DNA from: Kappaphycus alvarezii
Lineage: Eukaryota > Rhodophyta > Florideophyceae > Gigartinales > Solieriaceae
Direction of reading: 5' to 3'
Assembly (NCBI GenBank): GCA_002205965.3
Contig: NADL03000599.1
Coordinates: forward strand, 2,914,001 to 2,978,000
Length of the DNA stretch: 64,000 bases
Positions within the stretch are counted from its first letter, which is position 1, and each line of letters starts with the position of its first letter. Below the pieces are notes generated by a model that was not told the origin of the DNA, made no database searches, and saw nothing but the letters and a program-made list of their open reading frames with translations. Position numbers and translations under genes: made by a program. Below are positions 1 through 11,761 of the stretch, in pieces.

Positions 1-21
1 TCTGTTTATTCTTGGACCCTA

Positions 22-461
22 GTTTCTGTCCGTCATAGCACTGTCCTCATATGAGTCACACTTTGTCCTCATATGAGGACAGTTTCCGTTACATTTTGGT
101 AAGGTAACTTTTTTGGAAGCCCGAAATCTTTACTGCAAAAAAGTTTTTTATGTAAAGTTACAGTATAGTAATTCTTACTGTACATGAGCATTCGTTTCTG
201 AAACCCCCAACGATAATACAAACTATATTTCCTTCCAAAATGAAGTCGTTTTCACAACTTCTTGCGAAGAGCCGACGTTGGTGAGGGAAAATTGCTCGAG
301 CCCTAACCGAGGTCAACAATCTTGAAAAGTTTGTTTTGATCGGCCATCTACACTCATGAACTAATGCGGAGGGGCAAGAAATGCGCTGAGGTAAAAAACT
401 TGTATTGAAAAAGAAGTGCTAAAAGTAGTCCCTCATATGAGGACAACGGTCCAATAGACAC
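22..461 (+). mobile_element. Tc1/mariner-like MITE, copy A (440 bp)
   Basis: A non-autonomous DNA transposon, recognised by comparison with an inverted second copy at 30565-31004. Both are exactly 440 bp and both are flanked by TA (here 20-21 and 462-463), the target duplication of the Tc1/mariner superfamily. The terminal inverted repeats read roughly GTGTCTATTGGACC followed by the palindrome GTCCTCATATGAGGAC. The left end carries two palindromes (about 43-58, imperfect, and 65-80, perfect). The right end carries one (about 429-444, imperfect). There is no transposase reading frame. The superfamily call is inferred from the TA duplication and the ends only. Confidence 0.75.
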
Positions 462-463
462 TA

Positions 464-3400
464 GTAGCCAGGTAGATATAAATACTAGTTAGCTACGTTA
501 GGATTATCTATGACGGAGGGGTAAGGAAAGTCAATGTCAGCCAATTAATGGAGATCCAAGTTAGAAATGAGTAAAGTCAACACGTGGCCAATAGATGCCT
601 TTCTCCTGAGTACATATCAAGTCCAAGTTGGAGACCGAGTGGTCCGGACTGTCTGCCTTCATTCACAATCGGGTGAAGACCAGGGTCGCGGGGGATATGT
701 AAAAATTAGAAGTAACTCGTATATGGAATAATGGTTAATTTTTTAGCTTGAGAGGACACTGGTACCTCAGTTAATGAACGCCAAATCAAATTTTATGATG
801 AAAAAATACATGGAACGTACACAGATAAAAAGTTTGCAGTACAATTGCATTGAAATTTGAATATTTACAATGTACAAATAAAATAAAAAACTTAATTAGA
901 GCAGTACAAGCACCAAAGCGTGAAATGCACCAAGTACAAGTGTAAATTGATTAAAATTCCTACATGTACATTCACTTGACCCATAACACCCTGTGGTGTA
1001 AGTCAACGGCGTCTTCGTCGGTCTGAATCTCTGCTTATTTGTCTGACATGTTGCTGGTGGTGATTGTGCAATTTATGGAGAACAGAGGCAATCCGAATCG
1101 AATGCGAAGCTCTGGATTCCTTTCGGTTGGTGAGTCAGGGTCATGTACATGTTAGATAGTTCAACTCAGGTGTAACGTACCGGTTTATTATAATGTGCCG
1201 ACTGTACGTTACAACTCTCAGCCGCTTGACTGGACAGAATATAGGTACTTTTCCATATTTTTGGAATGGCAAATGCGACGGTACATAGAACGTACCGGCT
1301 TTCTCTTTTTTAAAATGTTTTGGTACGAGTACAAGTACAATGTACCTGCTCACGTGCTTGTTCTTGAATCATTCACCGGCACGTCTTTCACAACCATGTT
1401 GAAGACCTTTTGCAGTACCTGCTGGTAGCAGTGCTCCAGCATGAACGAAAATTGGATCATAGGAAGATCAATAAAAATAGCTCTGCTGGTGGTAATACAG
1501 TACGAGTACCAAGTGCATTACACGGTCCTTTCTGGTTATTATTGCGAACTGGGTGCATTTCGTACATGCACATGGCAATAGATGCACATACACTGCCCCA
1601 AACATGTTAAGGACCGTTACATCAGTTCATCTGCTTTGATGCATCCATAGAGGGTAATCCTGATTTCTTAACTCAATAGCGTTGCACTTATTTTCAATTT
1701 GGAAGTTCTTGAGATTTTTTACCATTCATTGCACCTGTCTATCGATTTGGATCGTCTATGTCTTACGTTCCCATTTTGCAACTAAATGAAACTCTTTGTG
1801 ATTTTAATTCGCCTTAGTCGATACGCTTTGCGCAATTCATCTTTTGAACTAACATCTGCAGCGATTCCTAATAATATTGTAATTTAAGTTTAAATATGAT
1901 CATTGGACACCTTGTTTCGCTGGTTAGAAATATTACCTCCTGATACTTTTAAGTGGTATTTTTACTCCACAAAGGATGCGATCTAATTTCTGATGCCTTA
2001 TTTCATCCATACGTACAGTATTACTGTTCATTGAATTTACTAACCCACTTTACCCTTACAAAAGTTGGTACTATCTTGATCTCGCTTTTTCCTCGCGTTG
2101 GAGGTTTTAGAAACTAAAGAGGAAAGAGGAGTGTTCATTTGCTAAAAATGGTGTTGTTGGCTAAAGCCCGAAGAATGGCTGTCTAGGCAATATAAAATGC
2201 ATTGCTTTAGAAAGCAAGCACTACAGTACTGGTAATCAGAGAGAAAGAGAGACCTTTCATTCCTTAATATTTAGGGGGGTCACGCATGAGCCCCGTCAGG
2301 AGGTCAGGTGGTGGGGTAAGTGCGCAGTATTTCGGTGATTCAGCAATCGATGCTGCTTTAAAATGTCTATGAGTGAGAGGCTAGCCAATTTTAAAAATTT
2401 TATTAAAATTACTTGCTACAGATTTGTAGTCACGTACACATGTTCCAGCTTTGGTGGAATTATTGGAAAATTATGGGTGAATATGATGACGGGGCTTCGA
2501 CGTGGCTGTGATCCACAACCGGAAGCAAGTCACGCTGTCACGTCCGCGTCCCGGCTGCATTTGCATCCACTGTGCTGTAATCCACTCAAGAAAAGGCCAC
2601 GTTGGCAGCTTACCGTTGCTCAAGGACTTGATGTGCGATCAGAACCCGTCCAACAGGGCCATATATCCGACAACTTGGAAACCTTATCCACAACTTCTGG
2701 TACCTCAATTCATCGCTTGTTCTCCCACCTGCCGCCCTCCATGCATCCTTCATGGCCCAATCACGAGCCTTCATTTGTTCTTGGTTTATGTTATGATTCT
2801 TTTTTTATTATGGAAATTTTGACGATTCAAGTGTCACGCAGACTCAGCAACCGGTGTTAGTATTGATTTGGTTCTGGTCAGATTATCAACGCGCATATGT
2901 TGTGTTGTGTTTGAGGTTCGGCCTAGACGGTGATTCGTCCAGAGCTGTTTCGAGGGATGAGAACAAGCGACAACTTGGTTTTCTCTATTGTTTAATTCAT
3001 TCTGACACATATCCAGTGATGACCGGAATCCAAATGCTCTACGCTGTGCGCCTAGACATTAGGGCAGATTCATAATATTCAACGGAAAGTCACCAATTAC
3101 TGACGGGTCGGAAACTTTTTATTATTATCACGGTAAGGAGCTGTCTTGGACTGTGAACACAAGGTGATGCGATAGCCGGATGTGGGCTCTAGTCATGCTG
3201 TACCACTAGTGTATGGTTACCAGTGGATATTGAGTGCTCGTGCTCATAACCTGAACCTCCGGTATGTAACTCTTTGGATTCGTACGGCATCAACCGCAAC
3301 GACAAGTTTCACTATGTGAGAAGAGGAAGTGAGGACAATGAACATCTGCGATTCAGAAGGGCGCAATGAGTTTATGGCATTACATGGCTTCAATAGCAAG

Positions 3401-4775
3401 ATCAGAATGAACTAGGACTCTTCAAGAGTTGAAGAGATGGGAATGTCTCCGAGAACCCCCCAGTGATTTGTTATATTCTACGGCTGAAGAGACCTGATGA
3501 CAGCAACTACGGCATGCTTTTACAGTAAGGCGTTCAAACGTTCCCCCAGATATTGTATGAAACACGGAAGTTCTTGGGAGTTCATCTGCAGTAATAGGGA
3601 AGTGCATGCTTGCATCAGGACGCGAAAGGAATGTACTGGGCATTCAGTATAAATGATACTCCTGTTTGTAGAAAGCCGTTATTTAAATGTTTTACAGCCC
3701 CTCTGGAAAGATATACATATAGGTCTCAACACACAGTAGTTGACACTTCGCTTCCAGATACACTGTTGAACTGATTTCCGATTCCCGAAAGAATAGAAGT
3801 GACGTAACACAAGAGTCATGGTAAAGAGATCGCCTCTTCTTAGTTCACAGCACGAAAATGGTACTGAATAGTGGCGTATTGTACAGTAGTGGCAGTTTCA
3901 GCTTTAGCTTACTTGCTGCAGGCGCTTGGCATCTACTAGATATACGCCGTAGTCGCACTACGCAAGGGACAGTTTCCTTTCGCGTTTACAGGCGATTCAA
4001 CTTAAGGGGTGTTGATTACAATTATACTAGCATGTAATTGTCTGCTCGGCAGTGCGAAAGGTAAATTCGTACGTATGTCAAAGAGTATGCAGATGAAATG
4101 AACAGGAGTTCGTTATAATGGACTTTAGGGAGCAGAATACATGTCCCAATGGCAGCTTTGAAAATTGAAGTGTAGCTGAAGTGCGTTCTCAAGTTGACGC
4201 ACTAAGCAGTACTCCCAACGATACATTGGCTCGGATTCAACTGAAATGCGATGCAAATCCTTTCATATGCTACTCTGATTACTTTATTATGACCATAATC
4301 TATGATGTGGTTATGATTTTCTGAAAGCATTCGGCTCTATGCTAGAGTGCGAGCAGAAATTGATTCATAGAAACGATAACATGAGGCTTTCAGAAGCAAA
4401 TCTATGCAGAACTCCTAGGATCAGAAATGCAGAGGAGAAGGAAGTCGAGAAGTGTTAAGCAAGTTGAATATGAGAAAAGGGCGCCAACCAACGAAACAGA
4501 AGCGGGAGACAGCAAAGAATGAGCAGAATGAACGCATTTGCATATTATTTTCCGAGCTGGTATCCTGTCCTTAGTTAAATCCCCACACTCTTGTGCGATA
4601 TCTCATGCCAAAATGATCACACTGCAGTAGTCAGATAGCAGTCTGTAGGCTCTTGTATGCGTGCCTCCCGTGTTTTAAGGCGAATTGAATGGCTTTGATT
4701 CGGCCTTGCTTGCAAAAGATCATGGTAGCATACGTTCGATGCCTGATTAGCGAGAGAAAAAAGACTCGGTTGAGG
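464..4775. other. Unassigned DNA, no gene recognised
   Basis: No reading frame here resembles a known protein. The longest is a 165-codon frame at 2363-2860 (+). It overlaps a second open frame (2502-2822) with a short cysteine/histidine cluster, but neither has a recognisable domain. Composition is mixed and no repeat structure links this stretch to the rest of the window. Confidence 0.5.
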
Positions 4776-4779
4776 AAGC
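4776..4779. repeat. Target site duplication AAGC, left
   Basis: AAGC immediately precedes the 5' LTR and the same four bases (10707-10710) immediately follow the 3' LTR. This fixes the element borders and shows a single intact insertion. Confidence 0.85.
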
Positions 4780-5165
4780 TGTGGTCCGCTGGCGTGATCA
4801 AGCTCCGTTCGGTAAGATAGCTTTACTGATAGATAATGTAAGTTCGTTAACCCAGATTGCGGTTCCGCTGATCCCTTCTGGGTGACTCTTTCTGAGTTGT
4901 GGCTGTCCTACTCCCTTGTGGGTTGCACTACCGTTTCCGTTCGATTTTTAACTGCAGTTTAATGCTCCTGGCTAGTACCTGCTGTGCAAAGCAGTTTAAG
5001 GCTCAAGTCGAGACCGAACTGCTTCCGTTCTCCCCCACTATCTCCGTTTACTTAATAGACAGACATGGGGAAATTCGATAAAGAAAGGCATCCGACCAAA
5101 GATCCAACTACCGACTCCCAACTCAGAAGCATCGCCAGTCGGTTGGGTGCCCGTGGCTGGCCACA
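4780..5165 (+). repeat. 5' LTR
   Basis: Direct repeat of 10322-10706, starting TGTGG and ending CCACA. The repeat continues past an apparent gag-like ATG at 5065 up to CCACA and stops exactly there. The ATG is therefore inside the LTR, and this is not a tandem internal duplication. I see no clear primer binding site after the LTR end, so the priming tRNA is unknown. Confidence 0.9.
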
Positions 5166-5269
5166 GAAATTTCTACTTAATCATTCCGCGGATGAACACA
5201 CGCCACACCCAGCGCACTGACTCGCCGTTTCGACCGCTGCGTCCTTCCATTCGTCGTTCCGTCGTTCGA

Positions 5270-5993
5270 ATGAGTTCCACCGAGAACGGGGCACCAAGTG
5301 CCCCACCACACAGTACAGGTACTGTTTCTGTTTTCGCCTCCATCTCTGCCCCAGTGCTGAGCCGTGTCGATCCTATCGACGTCGCACGTTTCCTCAAAGA
5401 ACAGGAGAGATATGAATAAGAAATCGCTGCCAAGCAGGTTGAATTCCCTTCCCTCAAACCGATTCCGTACTCCGCAAGTATTGACCGATCCCTTCTCGAG
5501 AACCTTTTTTCATGGGAAAGTTCGACTCTATCGCATCCGAAGCAACCGAGGTCACAGGACTGAATGATGTGCACATCAAGACGTACATAGAGTCTATCGT
5601 CTCCCGCTCAAACGAAACCCCCATGGATCCAGCACTCATCGAGCGAGCTCTCGATGGATGGTCTATGCCGACACATATTCTCAGCTCCGACGCTAGAGTT
5701 ACCATTTCTGCTCCGAATTTTTCGACTGTTTGGAAACCGTTGGATGCGGATACTTCCGCGAGGAAAATCCCAAGAAATGCGTCAATCTTCTCATTCAGCG
5801 TCTGCAGCCAGCAGTGCTAAAACGCGAGATGCGCAAGAGAGTATCTTACGATGAGGAATTGGAAAAGGACTTAAAGAAGCTCATTTCGGCCCTATCACGA
5901 GAATCTATCAATTGTCGAGTTTATGGTGCTGACACAAAGGACCCTCCGACGAATCCAGGAAAAAATAAGTCTAGCTCGAAAAAGAGTAAGTAG
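5270..5993 (+). pseudogene. gag: gag (capsid-like) region of the LTR element
   Basis: Reads from MSSTENGAPSAPP through a charged helix (DVARFLKEQERYE), a PSLKPIPYSAS stretch and an MGKFDSIASEA segment to a C-terminal FREENPKKC region and a basic, lysine-rich tail. This arrangement is typical of gag proteins of Ty3/gypsy-like elements. An in-frame TAA follows ...QERYE at about 5416. The frame then slips at a T-run near 5510 and again near 5730, so three frames are needed to read it. The product would be the nucleocapsid precursor that packages element RNA in virus-like particles. Confidence 0.75.
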
Positions 5994-6761
5994 AAGGGTA
6001 CCGACCGCGGTAAAAAAGCACCCAAGGCAGATTGTCAAAACAAGAAACTACCTTTCTTCTTTTGGGAGAAACACGGTGTTAAAGGTATTCGCCACTACCT
6101 CCGCGACTGTAAGGACTGTCCAAAGGAAATCAAGGACAAGGTTTTCGAAGATCATCGCACCAAGAAGGGTGGCGGAGTGAAGCGCACCACCGACGCCCAT
6201 GATACTGCCTCCAAAAGCGTCGTTTTCAACGCTACTCTTGGCGTGCATTACAGATCCACTATCTGTGCAGACAACTGCTCTGACGACAACATTCTGCATA
6301 GTCACACGCTGAGTGAGTCCAAAAAGAACGGTGTAGATCACACTGTCGAGAACCTATCCCGTCCGCGCGAGTTTTACATGGCTGCTAGCCTCCCAGATGG
6401 TACTCTCGCTTCGTTAATTTGCAACAAAGTCGTGACTATAGACACAGAGCTACATATCAGGCATACATTCGCTCTCGTTCTACGTTGTTTTCGATGGCTC
6501 GTTACCGACCAAGCTGTCGGTGAACCACTATTGGGCCGACCAATCTTAGAGGCGCTCGGCCTCAACACACGCCAAATTCTCGCCGCTGCACCTGATAGGC
6601 ATGCAGGGGTTGTCGAAGTCTCAGATTTATTCACTACAGACCACGAAAGCTCGCCAAAAGGGAAAAGAGCCGGAATACTGGAAGGTGTTTATCATGCTGA
6701 CGGAGGCGCTGACAGCTCTGATCTCAACGGTGAAGACGGCTGGCTAGACCTCGGACCGTAA
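5994..6761 (+). pseudogene. pol: Zinc-knuckle and aspartic-protease region of pol
   Basis: After an in-frame TAG (5991-5993) the same frame continues with a basic segment and a Cys/His motif ending HYLRDCKDC (about 6090-6125), a nucleic-acid-binding knuckle. An uninterrupted 194-codon stretch follows (6177-6761), which looks like a retroviral-type aspartic protease. It has a degenerate active-site region around CADNCSDDNIL where D-S/T-G is expected, and LGRPILEALGL as the second conserved block. The canonical DTG is not visible, so activity is doubtful. Confidence 0.6.
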
Positions 6762-8739
6762 AATCCGGACGAAAAGGAAACTTTTCTCACACAAAAGCTG
6801 AAAGAGGCTTCCAGCAATGGCATGACTGAAACAGGTCTAAAAGCCCTCTCAAACATGATTCCCGAATTCTGTTAGAGTTAGATCGTAAGTGCCCTTTACA
6901 CAGACGAATGTCCACGAATGTTCCAGAATTACTTTCATGCTTGTATGATTCTTTTGAAGGACCACGCCTTGTAAGAAACTTTACCTTCCTAGCTGTGATC
7001 ATTTTTATGGAAAGTGTGACGAGTACGACCCCACTGCGTGGTGTGGAGCCATGCTCATGCTGTGAGCCGCATGACATCTGTATGGCAACCGCACCAAGTC
7101 ACGAGACAATCGAGGACTTAATGCTGAACATTGACTAGCTACAGTTAGTATGATGAGTATATAAGGTCTAGAGTTGTATTAGAAGCGTTACACAATAAAA
7201 GGCAACAAGTTGAGTCCTGAGATAACCACTGCACGAACTAATTCGACGATGTCATCAGGCTTAAGCTCGACACCGGAAAGCCCGCTGACATAGAACCGCT
7301 TGGTGTCAATCTGAAGCCCGGCGCTGCTCCAGTCCGTGCTGAACAACATCGCTACCCACCTCCCAAAAGGTATTTCATGATTCGATACGTTAATCAACTC
7401 CTCAAGCTTGGTTTTGTCAAGAACGTTACTGCACCTGAATGGGTCTCTGCTCCTCTCATTGTACCCAAGCCACCACCAGCGATGTACCGTCTAACAGTGG
7501 ACTACCGCCCCGTCAGCAATTCTAGCATCCAGACCTTTTGGCCTATGCCGAACGTCGAATCTGAACTAGCAACGCGAAAGGTGCTAAATCATTTGCAGCT
7601 ATTGACTTCTGCCGTGGGTGTTTGCAAGCTCCGCTACATGTCCACAGTCAACCACTTTTTGCGTTTATGACTCCGAATGTGTGTGTGGTCATGCCAACTA
7701 GGACCACGCAGGGCGGAATGAACTCCGCAGCTAACTTTCAAGAGAAAGTAGCTGACTGTTTTTTCTGAGCCTCGCCGGAACTTTAAGGCATGGATTGACG
7801 GTTTTATGGTTTTTGCTGTTGGTGAGGACCACCTCCTTCGCCTTCTCCGCCGTTTTTTTCGAAATATGTAGAGCTCGACGTCTCATCGTTTCACTTTATA
7901 AGTCTAAGTTCTATGTTTCCGAAGCTACCTGGAGTGGCCGGATCATCGACTCGGACGGCGTTCGTTTTAATTCGAGAAATCTCTCTGGCCTACAGGATTG
8001 TGAACCCCCCAATACTGCTGGGGAATTATGTGAGTATGTAAATGGTGTGTCTTGGATTTCTACCAGCATCCCCAGATTTGCTGAACGGGTCGCGCCTTTG
8101 CGCGCGTTCTTGGAAAAGGCATACGCAAAGGCCGGTGGCAGCCGTAAGAAAAAGTCCATCTCGAAGTTCCCCCTAAAAGAACTTGGCTGGGAAACTTCAC
8201 ATACGGCAGCTTTTATGGATCTACAAGAGCAGCTTCAAGAAGCAACTCGCCTCTCACACCGAGATCCTTCTACGACCCTTTGCGTGCACACTGACGCATC
8301 CGATAAGCATTGGGCGGTCTGCGCAACACAGTGCGATTAGTCGGAACTGGCAAAGCCAGTTGAGGATCAAGCTCATCAGCCCTTGGTCTTCCCCAGCGGT
8401 ACATTCTCAGATCGTGAGGAGCACTGGTCTACGTACGAACGAGAGGCTTTCGCCGTTGTCCAAGCTTTTCGCAAATTGGATTACTTGCTTGCATTCGATT
8501 CTTCCACACGAATCTACACCGACCACCGAAACTTTCTATTTGCGTTTAATCCCATCGCCATGGAACCCTCACTCGGTCGCCACAAAGTGCTCAAAGTCAT
8601 ACGATGGGCACTGTATTTAAGTGCTTTTACCTACCGCATTGAGCATGTCCCGGGAAACTCAAACACATGGCCGGGCATCGTGACTAGGTGGATGCGTAGG
8701 TACCGCCGATCTTCCACCGCCTACGCCCAACGAGAGTAA
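6762..8739 (+). pseudogene. pol: Reverse transcriptase and RNase H region of pol
   Basis: Reverse transcriptase fingers and palm begin near 7250. LGFVKNVTAPEWVSAPLIVPK and LTVDYRPVSNS (7400-7520) are diagnostic blocks, followed by QAPLHVHSQPLFAFMTPN near 7625 in another frame. The catalytic box reads WIDGFMVFA (about 7791), so the second aspartate of the usual x-D-D is glycine. RNase H follows with HTDASDKHW (near 8290), EREAFAVVQAFRKLDYLL (near 8425) and YTDHRNF (near 8515). A TAG at 8338-8340 interrupts RNase H without shifting frame. At least three frames are used overall. Confidence 0.88.
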
Positions 8740-8899
8740 CTTCCGCTTTGCCGTTTACTGGAGTTACAATCCCGCCTGACTCCCCTGACTTCGTTTAGCG
8801 TTCCGCTCCCGAAATCGCATCCGCGCAGAAGGAACACAACAACGAAGCACCAAAGCACGCTACTGTAGACGATTCTGGGCTGTTGGAAGTAAGGGGGCA

Positions 8900-10104
8900 G
8901 CGTGGATACCAGATGAATGTGTTGATCTGAAACTAAGACTGTTAACTATTGCCCATGCTGGCCCATCTGGACATCGTGGGGCTGACACTACTTGGCACGC
9001 CCTCAGAGAACGTTTCATATGGACTTATATGCGAGATGATACATGCTCATTTGTTTCATAATATCTCCTCTGTGTCCTATCCAAGAGTGGTAACAAAGTT
9101 CCCCGCCCTCTTGCCTCGACTACCCACGCATCGAAACCCAACGAGGTACTACGTTTCGACTACCTCTTTCTAGGTGGCAGTGAAGATGACAGCAAGTGCG
9201 TGCTCGTTGTCAAGGACGATCTCAGCGGCTACTGCTGGCTCGATGCCACATCCGCAGCGAACGCAGAGCATACCGCCGAAGTTCTTGCCCGATGGATTCT
9301 TGTATTCACTTGCCCTAATATTTGGGCTCTGACCAGGGCTCACATTTTAAGAATGAAGTACTTGAACATCTCTCCCACACGCATAGAATCAAGCATCACT
9401 TTACTGTAGCCTATTCACCCTGGTCAAATAGTAATGTGGAGTCCCTGATGCGCTCCGTGCTCTCTGCTACACGATCAATGCTCGCTGAGCTCAAGCTTAC
9501 TCCTCAAGACTGGTCTCAAGTAATTCCCGCCATCTCATCCGCTCTCAATGAAGCAAGTATCGACAGACTTGGCTGCCGACCCGATGGAATTGCTCGTACA
9601 CCGCTAGAAGTCATGACTGGTATTTTACCTAAGCGCTCCGTGCTGCACATCCCACCTAACTCGCCCAGCCTCACGAACGAAAAGCTTCTCGGACGAGCCC
9701 GTGCTGAGCAAGTCATCGAAATCGCAGCCTTACAACAGGCATTGGATCTGATGCACAAATCAGTCGAACATTCAGTGAGTCTCCGACTCGAACGTGCCAT
9801 TGCAGCACACAACAAGTCGACAAACATCATCAATCCCTCGTTTACAGTGGGTGATTTCGACCTGGTTCGAAGAGCAAACGATCGTGGACACAAGCTTCGT
9901 TTCCGTTGGTTCGGTCCTTGTCGCATCAATGCCGTCTACAGCCCCTTAGTTTCTGGGATCGTATCACTTCGTGGAGGCAAGACCGAACGAGTACATTACA
10001 AGTATCAAGACTCCCCACTCGGCAAACCCGTACCGCCCAAATGCTGGACCCAGCCGAACGCATCGCCTCCCGCTACGAAGTTGTCGACCAGATCATGGAT
10101 ATAG
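8900..10104 (+). pseudogene. pol: Integrase region of pol
   Basis: An HHCC-like zinc-binding segment (GHRGAD..., near 8968) leads into a DDE catalytic core. The three acidic positions appear as RFDYLFLGG (near 9150), SDQGSHF (near 9325) and SNSNVESLM (near 9430), so all three catalytic residues survive across two frames. The C-terminal part has GDFDLVRR and FRWFGPCRI (9850-9930), a GPF/Y-like module found in Ty3/gypsy integrases. From 9322 to 10104 the frame is open. Its role is insertion of element cDNA into the host chromosome. Confidence 0.85.
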
Positions 10105-10280
10105 GAGAAGCACCCGACGGTCTATTCTTTCGCGGCCTCCCCGACAAACGGGACTGGACCTGGCAGTCCGCCGATGAACTCTACGCTGATATCCCCGATA
10201 TTGTCATCGAATACCTTCGCCGCTGTAAGTCTAAGAAGGCTCTCGTCAGCAAAATCAAACGCCAGCTGAACATCTCCTGA
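10036..10280 (+). pseudogene. Chromodomain-like C-terminus of integrase
   Basis: In the frame following the GPF/Y-like module, about 80 codons run from MLDPAERIASRYEVVDQIMD through GLFFRGLPDKRDWTWQSADEL to a basic C-terminal helix and a TGA. The spacing of the aromatic residues and the D-W-T-W block resemble a divergent chromodomain, as on chromovirus integrases, which steer insertion to chromatin marks. It lies in a different frame from the main integrase frame, so a frameshift separates them. The chromodomain call is a pattern match only. Confidence 0.55.
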
Positions 10281-10310
10281 GAACTATCCACCTTTTAACC
10301 GAATAGAACT

Positions 10311-10321
10311 CATGGGGGCAG
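10311..10321 (+). promoter_or_regulatory. Polypurine tract for plus-strand priming
   Basis: CATGGGGGCAG abuts the TGTGG start of the 3' LTR. A G-rich purine run at this position is the expected plus-strand primer site of an LTR retroelement. Confidence 0.7.
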
Positions 10322-10706
10322 TGTGGTCTGCTGGCGTAATCAAGCTCCGTTCGGTAAGATAGCTTTACTGATAGATAATATAAGTTCATTAACCCAGATT
10401 GTGGTTCCGCTGATCCCTTCTGGGTGACACTTTCTGAGTTGTGGCTGTCCTACTCCCTTGTGGGTTGCACTACCGTTTCCGTTCGATTTTTAACTGTAGT
10501 GTAATGCTTCTGGCTAGTACCTGCTGTACAAAGCAGTTTAGGGCTCAAGTCGAGACCGAACTGCTTCCGTTCTCCCCACTGTCTCCGTTTACTTAATAGA
10601 CAGACATGGGGCAATTCGATAAAGAAAGGCATCTGATCAAGGATCCGACTACCGACTCCCAACTCAGAAGCATCGCTAGTGAGTTGCGTGCCCGTGGCTG
10701 GCCACA
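10322..10706 (+). repeat. 3' LTR
   Basis: Direct repeat of 4780-5165 with scattered substitutions, ending CCACA and followed by the AAGC target duplication. A 74-codon open frame beginning at 10606 starts in this LTR and runs out into flanking DNA. It is a chance chimera. Confidence 0.9.
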
Positions 10707-10906
10707 AAGCATGATGACTGAAAGGGTTGTTGGTAGCAGCAGGGCAGGGCATATGGAAGAGCATCGGATGCCCGCTGTTTTCTTCACTCTTGTTTACCTA
10801 GGAATGCTATCTTTTCTCTTTCCTTTGTAGCTTTCCGCAAATTGCTCAAGTGTCTAATGCACCCGATTGATAGTAATGTAATGTAACTTTCATGGGCTGG
10901 GTAGCG

Positions 10907-11200
10907 TTATACACTGTGTGCACCACCCAAGCTCATAGGTAAAAGCGAAGCCCTGTGCCGGGGCGATGGAGAAGTACATGATCGGCCTCCTTTCGGCTTC
11001 TCCCGTTCGGCGGGCCTGGCGGGCAGGGAAACATCCTTCTTCTCTGAACCTCCCCCTTTCTGAATGCCGTCTGCCCCTTCCCCCAACATCCGCCCCCCCA
11101 CGGGCCACCGCCCCCGTGCGCAGAGTTGCCCGCCCCCCCAGGCGGGACGACACCGCGGGCCCCTCTTGGGCCGCAGTGGCCGCGTCTTTCCTCTCCAACG
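10907..11200 (-). pseudogene. Fragment of a retroelement-like protein, inverted copy
   Basis: Minus-strand reading gives ARRTGEAERRP followed by IMYFSIAPAQGFAFTY. This matches, residue for residue over about 30 positions, the plus-strand segment RTGEAQKRQ...IMHLSIATKQGFAFTS at 11395-11490. The two are diverged inverted copies of one protein family. The family is not recognised by itself. The neighbours (11762-12835) suggest a LINE-like element. GC-rich shadow frames lie on both strands here. Confidence 0.5.
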
Positions 11201-11238
11201 TCCTCTACCTCCCTCCTCTCTGTGGAGAGCTTTGATTT

Positions 11239-11692
11239 TCCGAATTCTGACGCCCCCATTGGCCAGCCGTCGCTCGCGCTTTCCGAAGCGTGTGATCTCA
11301 TTGCTCAAATGCCCGATCCCGCCGAGTCCGCCGCAGTTGCAAGCGCACGTCGCCTCCTTGCCGGATTCACTCACTCCCCTGCCCGCCTGGACCCCCGAAC
11401 CGGAGAGGCCCAAAAGAGGCAGCCCACACCGTTCCCCATCATGCACCTCTCCATCGCCACCAAACAGGGTTTCGCTTTTACGTCGGCTGAGGCTAGCCAA
11501 AGGTTTGTGTTGGAAGATTCGCGTCGGGCCCACGTACCCCTCCCTAACCACGTCATCATCCCCTCTGTCGGCAAGTGGATGTACGTCTACTTTCTGGCGT
11601 CCGGGGCCGACCACATGAAGGCCGTCCTCATCCAACTGAGGGCTGTTTCCCCGACCTCAAGCACCCCGTGGAAGCCCTTCCCTCGGCAGTGA
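11239..11692 (+). pseudogene. Fragment of a retroelement-like protein, direct copy
   Basis: About 150 codons in one frame, from DFPNSDAPIGQPSLALSEAC through IMHLSIATKQGFAFTS to VGKWMYVYFLASGADHM and a stop near 11692. An alternating serine/alanine-rich helix region is followed by a hydrophobic beta-like block. No known domain is identified. Homology to the inverted fragment at 10907-11200 shows it is a repeated sequence, and its position just 5' of RLE-like fragments suggests it belongs to the same LINE family. Confidence 0.45.
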
Positions 11693-11761
11693 AGGCCCTC
11701 GACGCTTTCGCTTCTGGGGGCATCCTGACCCGCCTGCAGAAGGAAACCCATCTCCTTCACT

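Larger units (their letters stand above)
4780..10706 (+). mobile_element. Ty3/gypsy-like LTR retrotransposon, full length but inactivated
   Basis: A 5927 bp element with two LTRs of 386 and 385 bp, a 4 bp AAGC target duplication, a G-rich polypurine tract just before the 3' LTR, and gag, protease, reverse transcriptase, RNase H, integrase and chromodomain-like regions in Ty3/gypsy order. The LTRs begin TGTGG and end CCACA, a perfect 5 bp terminal inverted repeat. They differ at only a few percent of positions, so the insertion is fairly recent. The coding region is broken by several frameshifts and in-frame stops, and one catalytic aspartate of the polymerase is lost. It should not be autonomous as read. 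Confidence 0.92.

Noticed and set aside
2363-2860. 165-codon open frame on the plus strand
   Set aside because: No domain, composition changes along it, and a second frame is open over the same bases. It was not called as a gene.
10606-10830. Open frame starting in the 3' LTR
   Set aside because: Its first third is LTR and the rest is flanking host DNA, so it is a chance chimera.
10907-11635. 242-codon minus-strand frame in GC-rich DNA
   Set aside because: Most of it is the shadow of GC-rich plus-strand fragments. Only the part homologous to 11395-11490 is supported.
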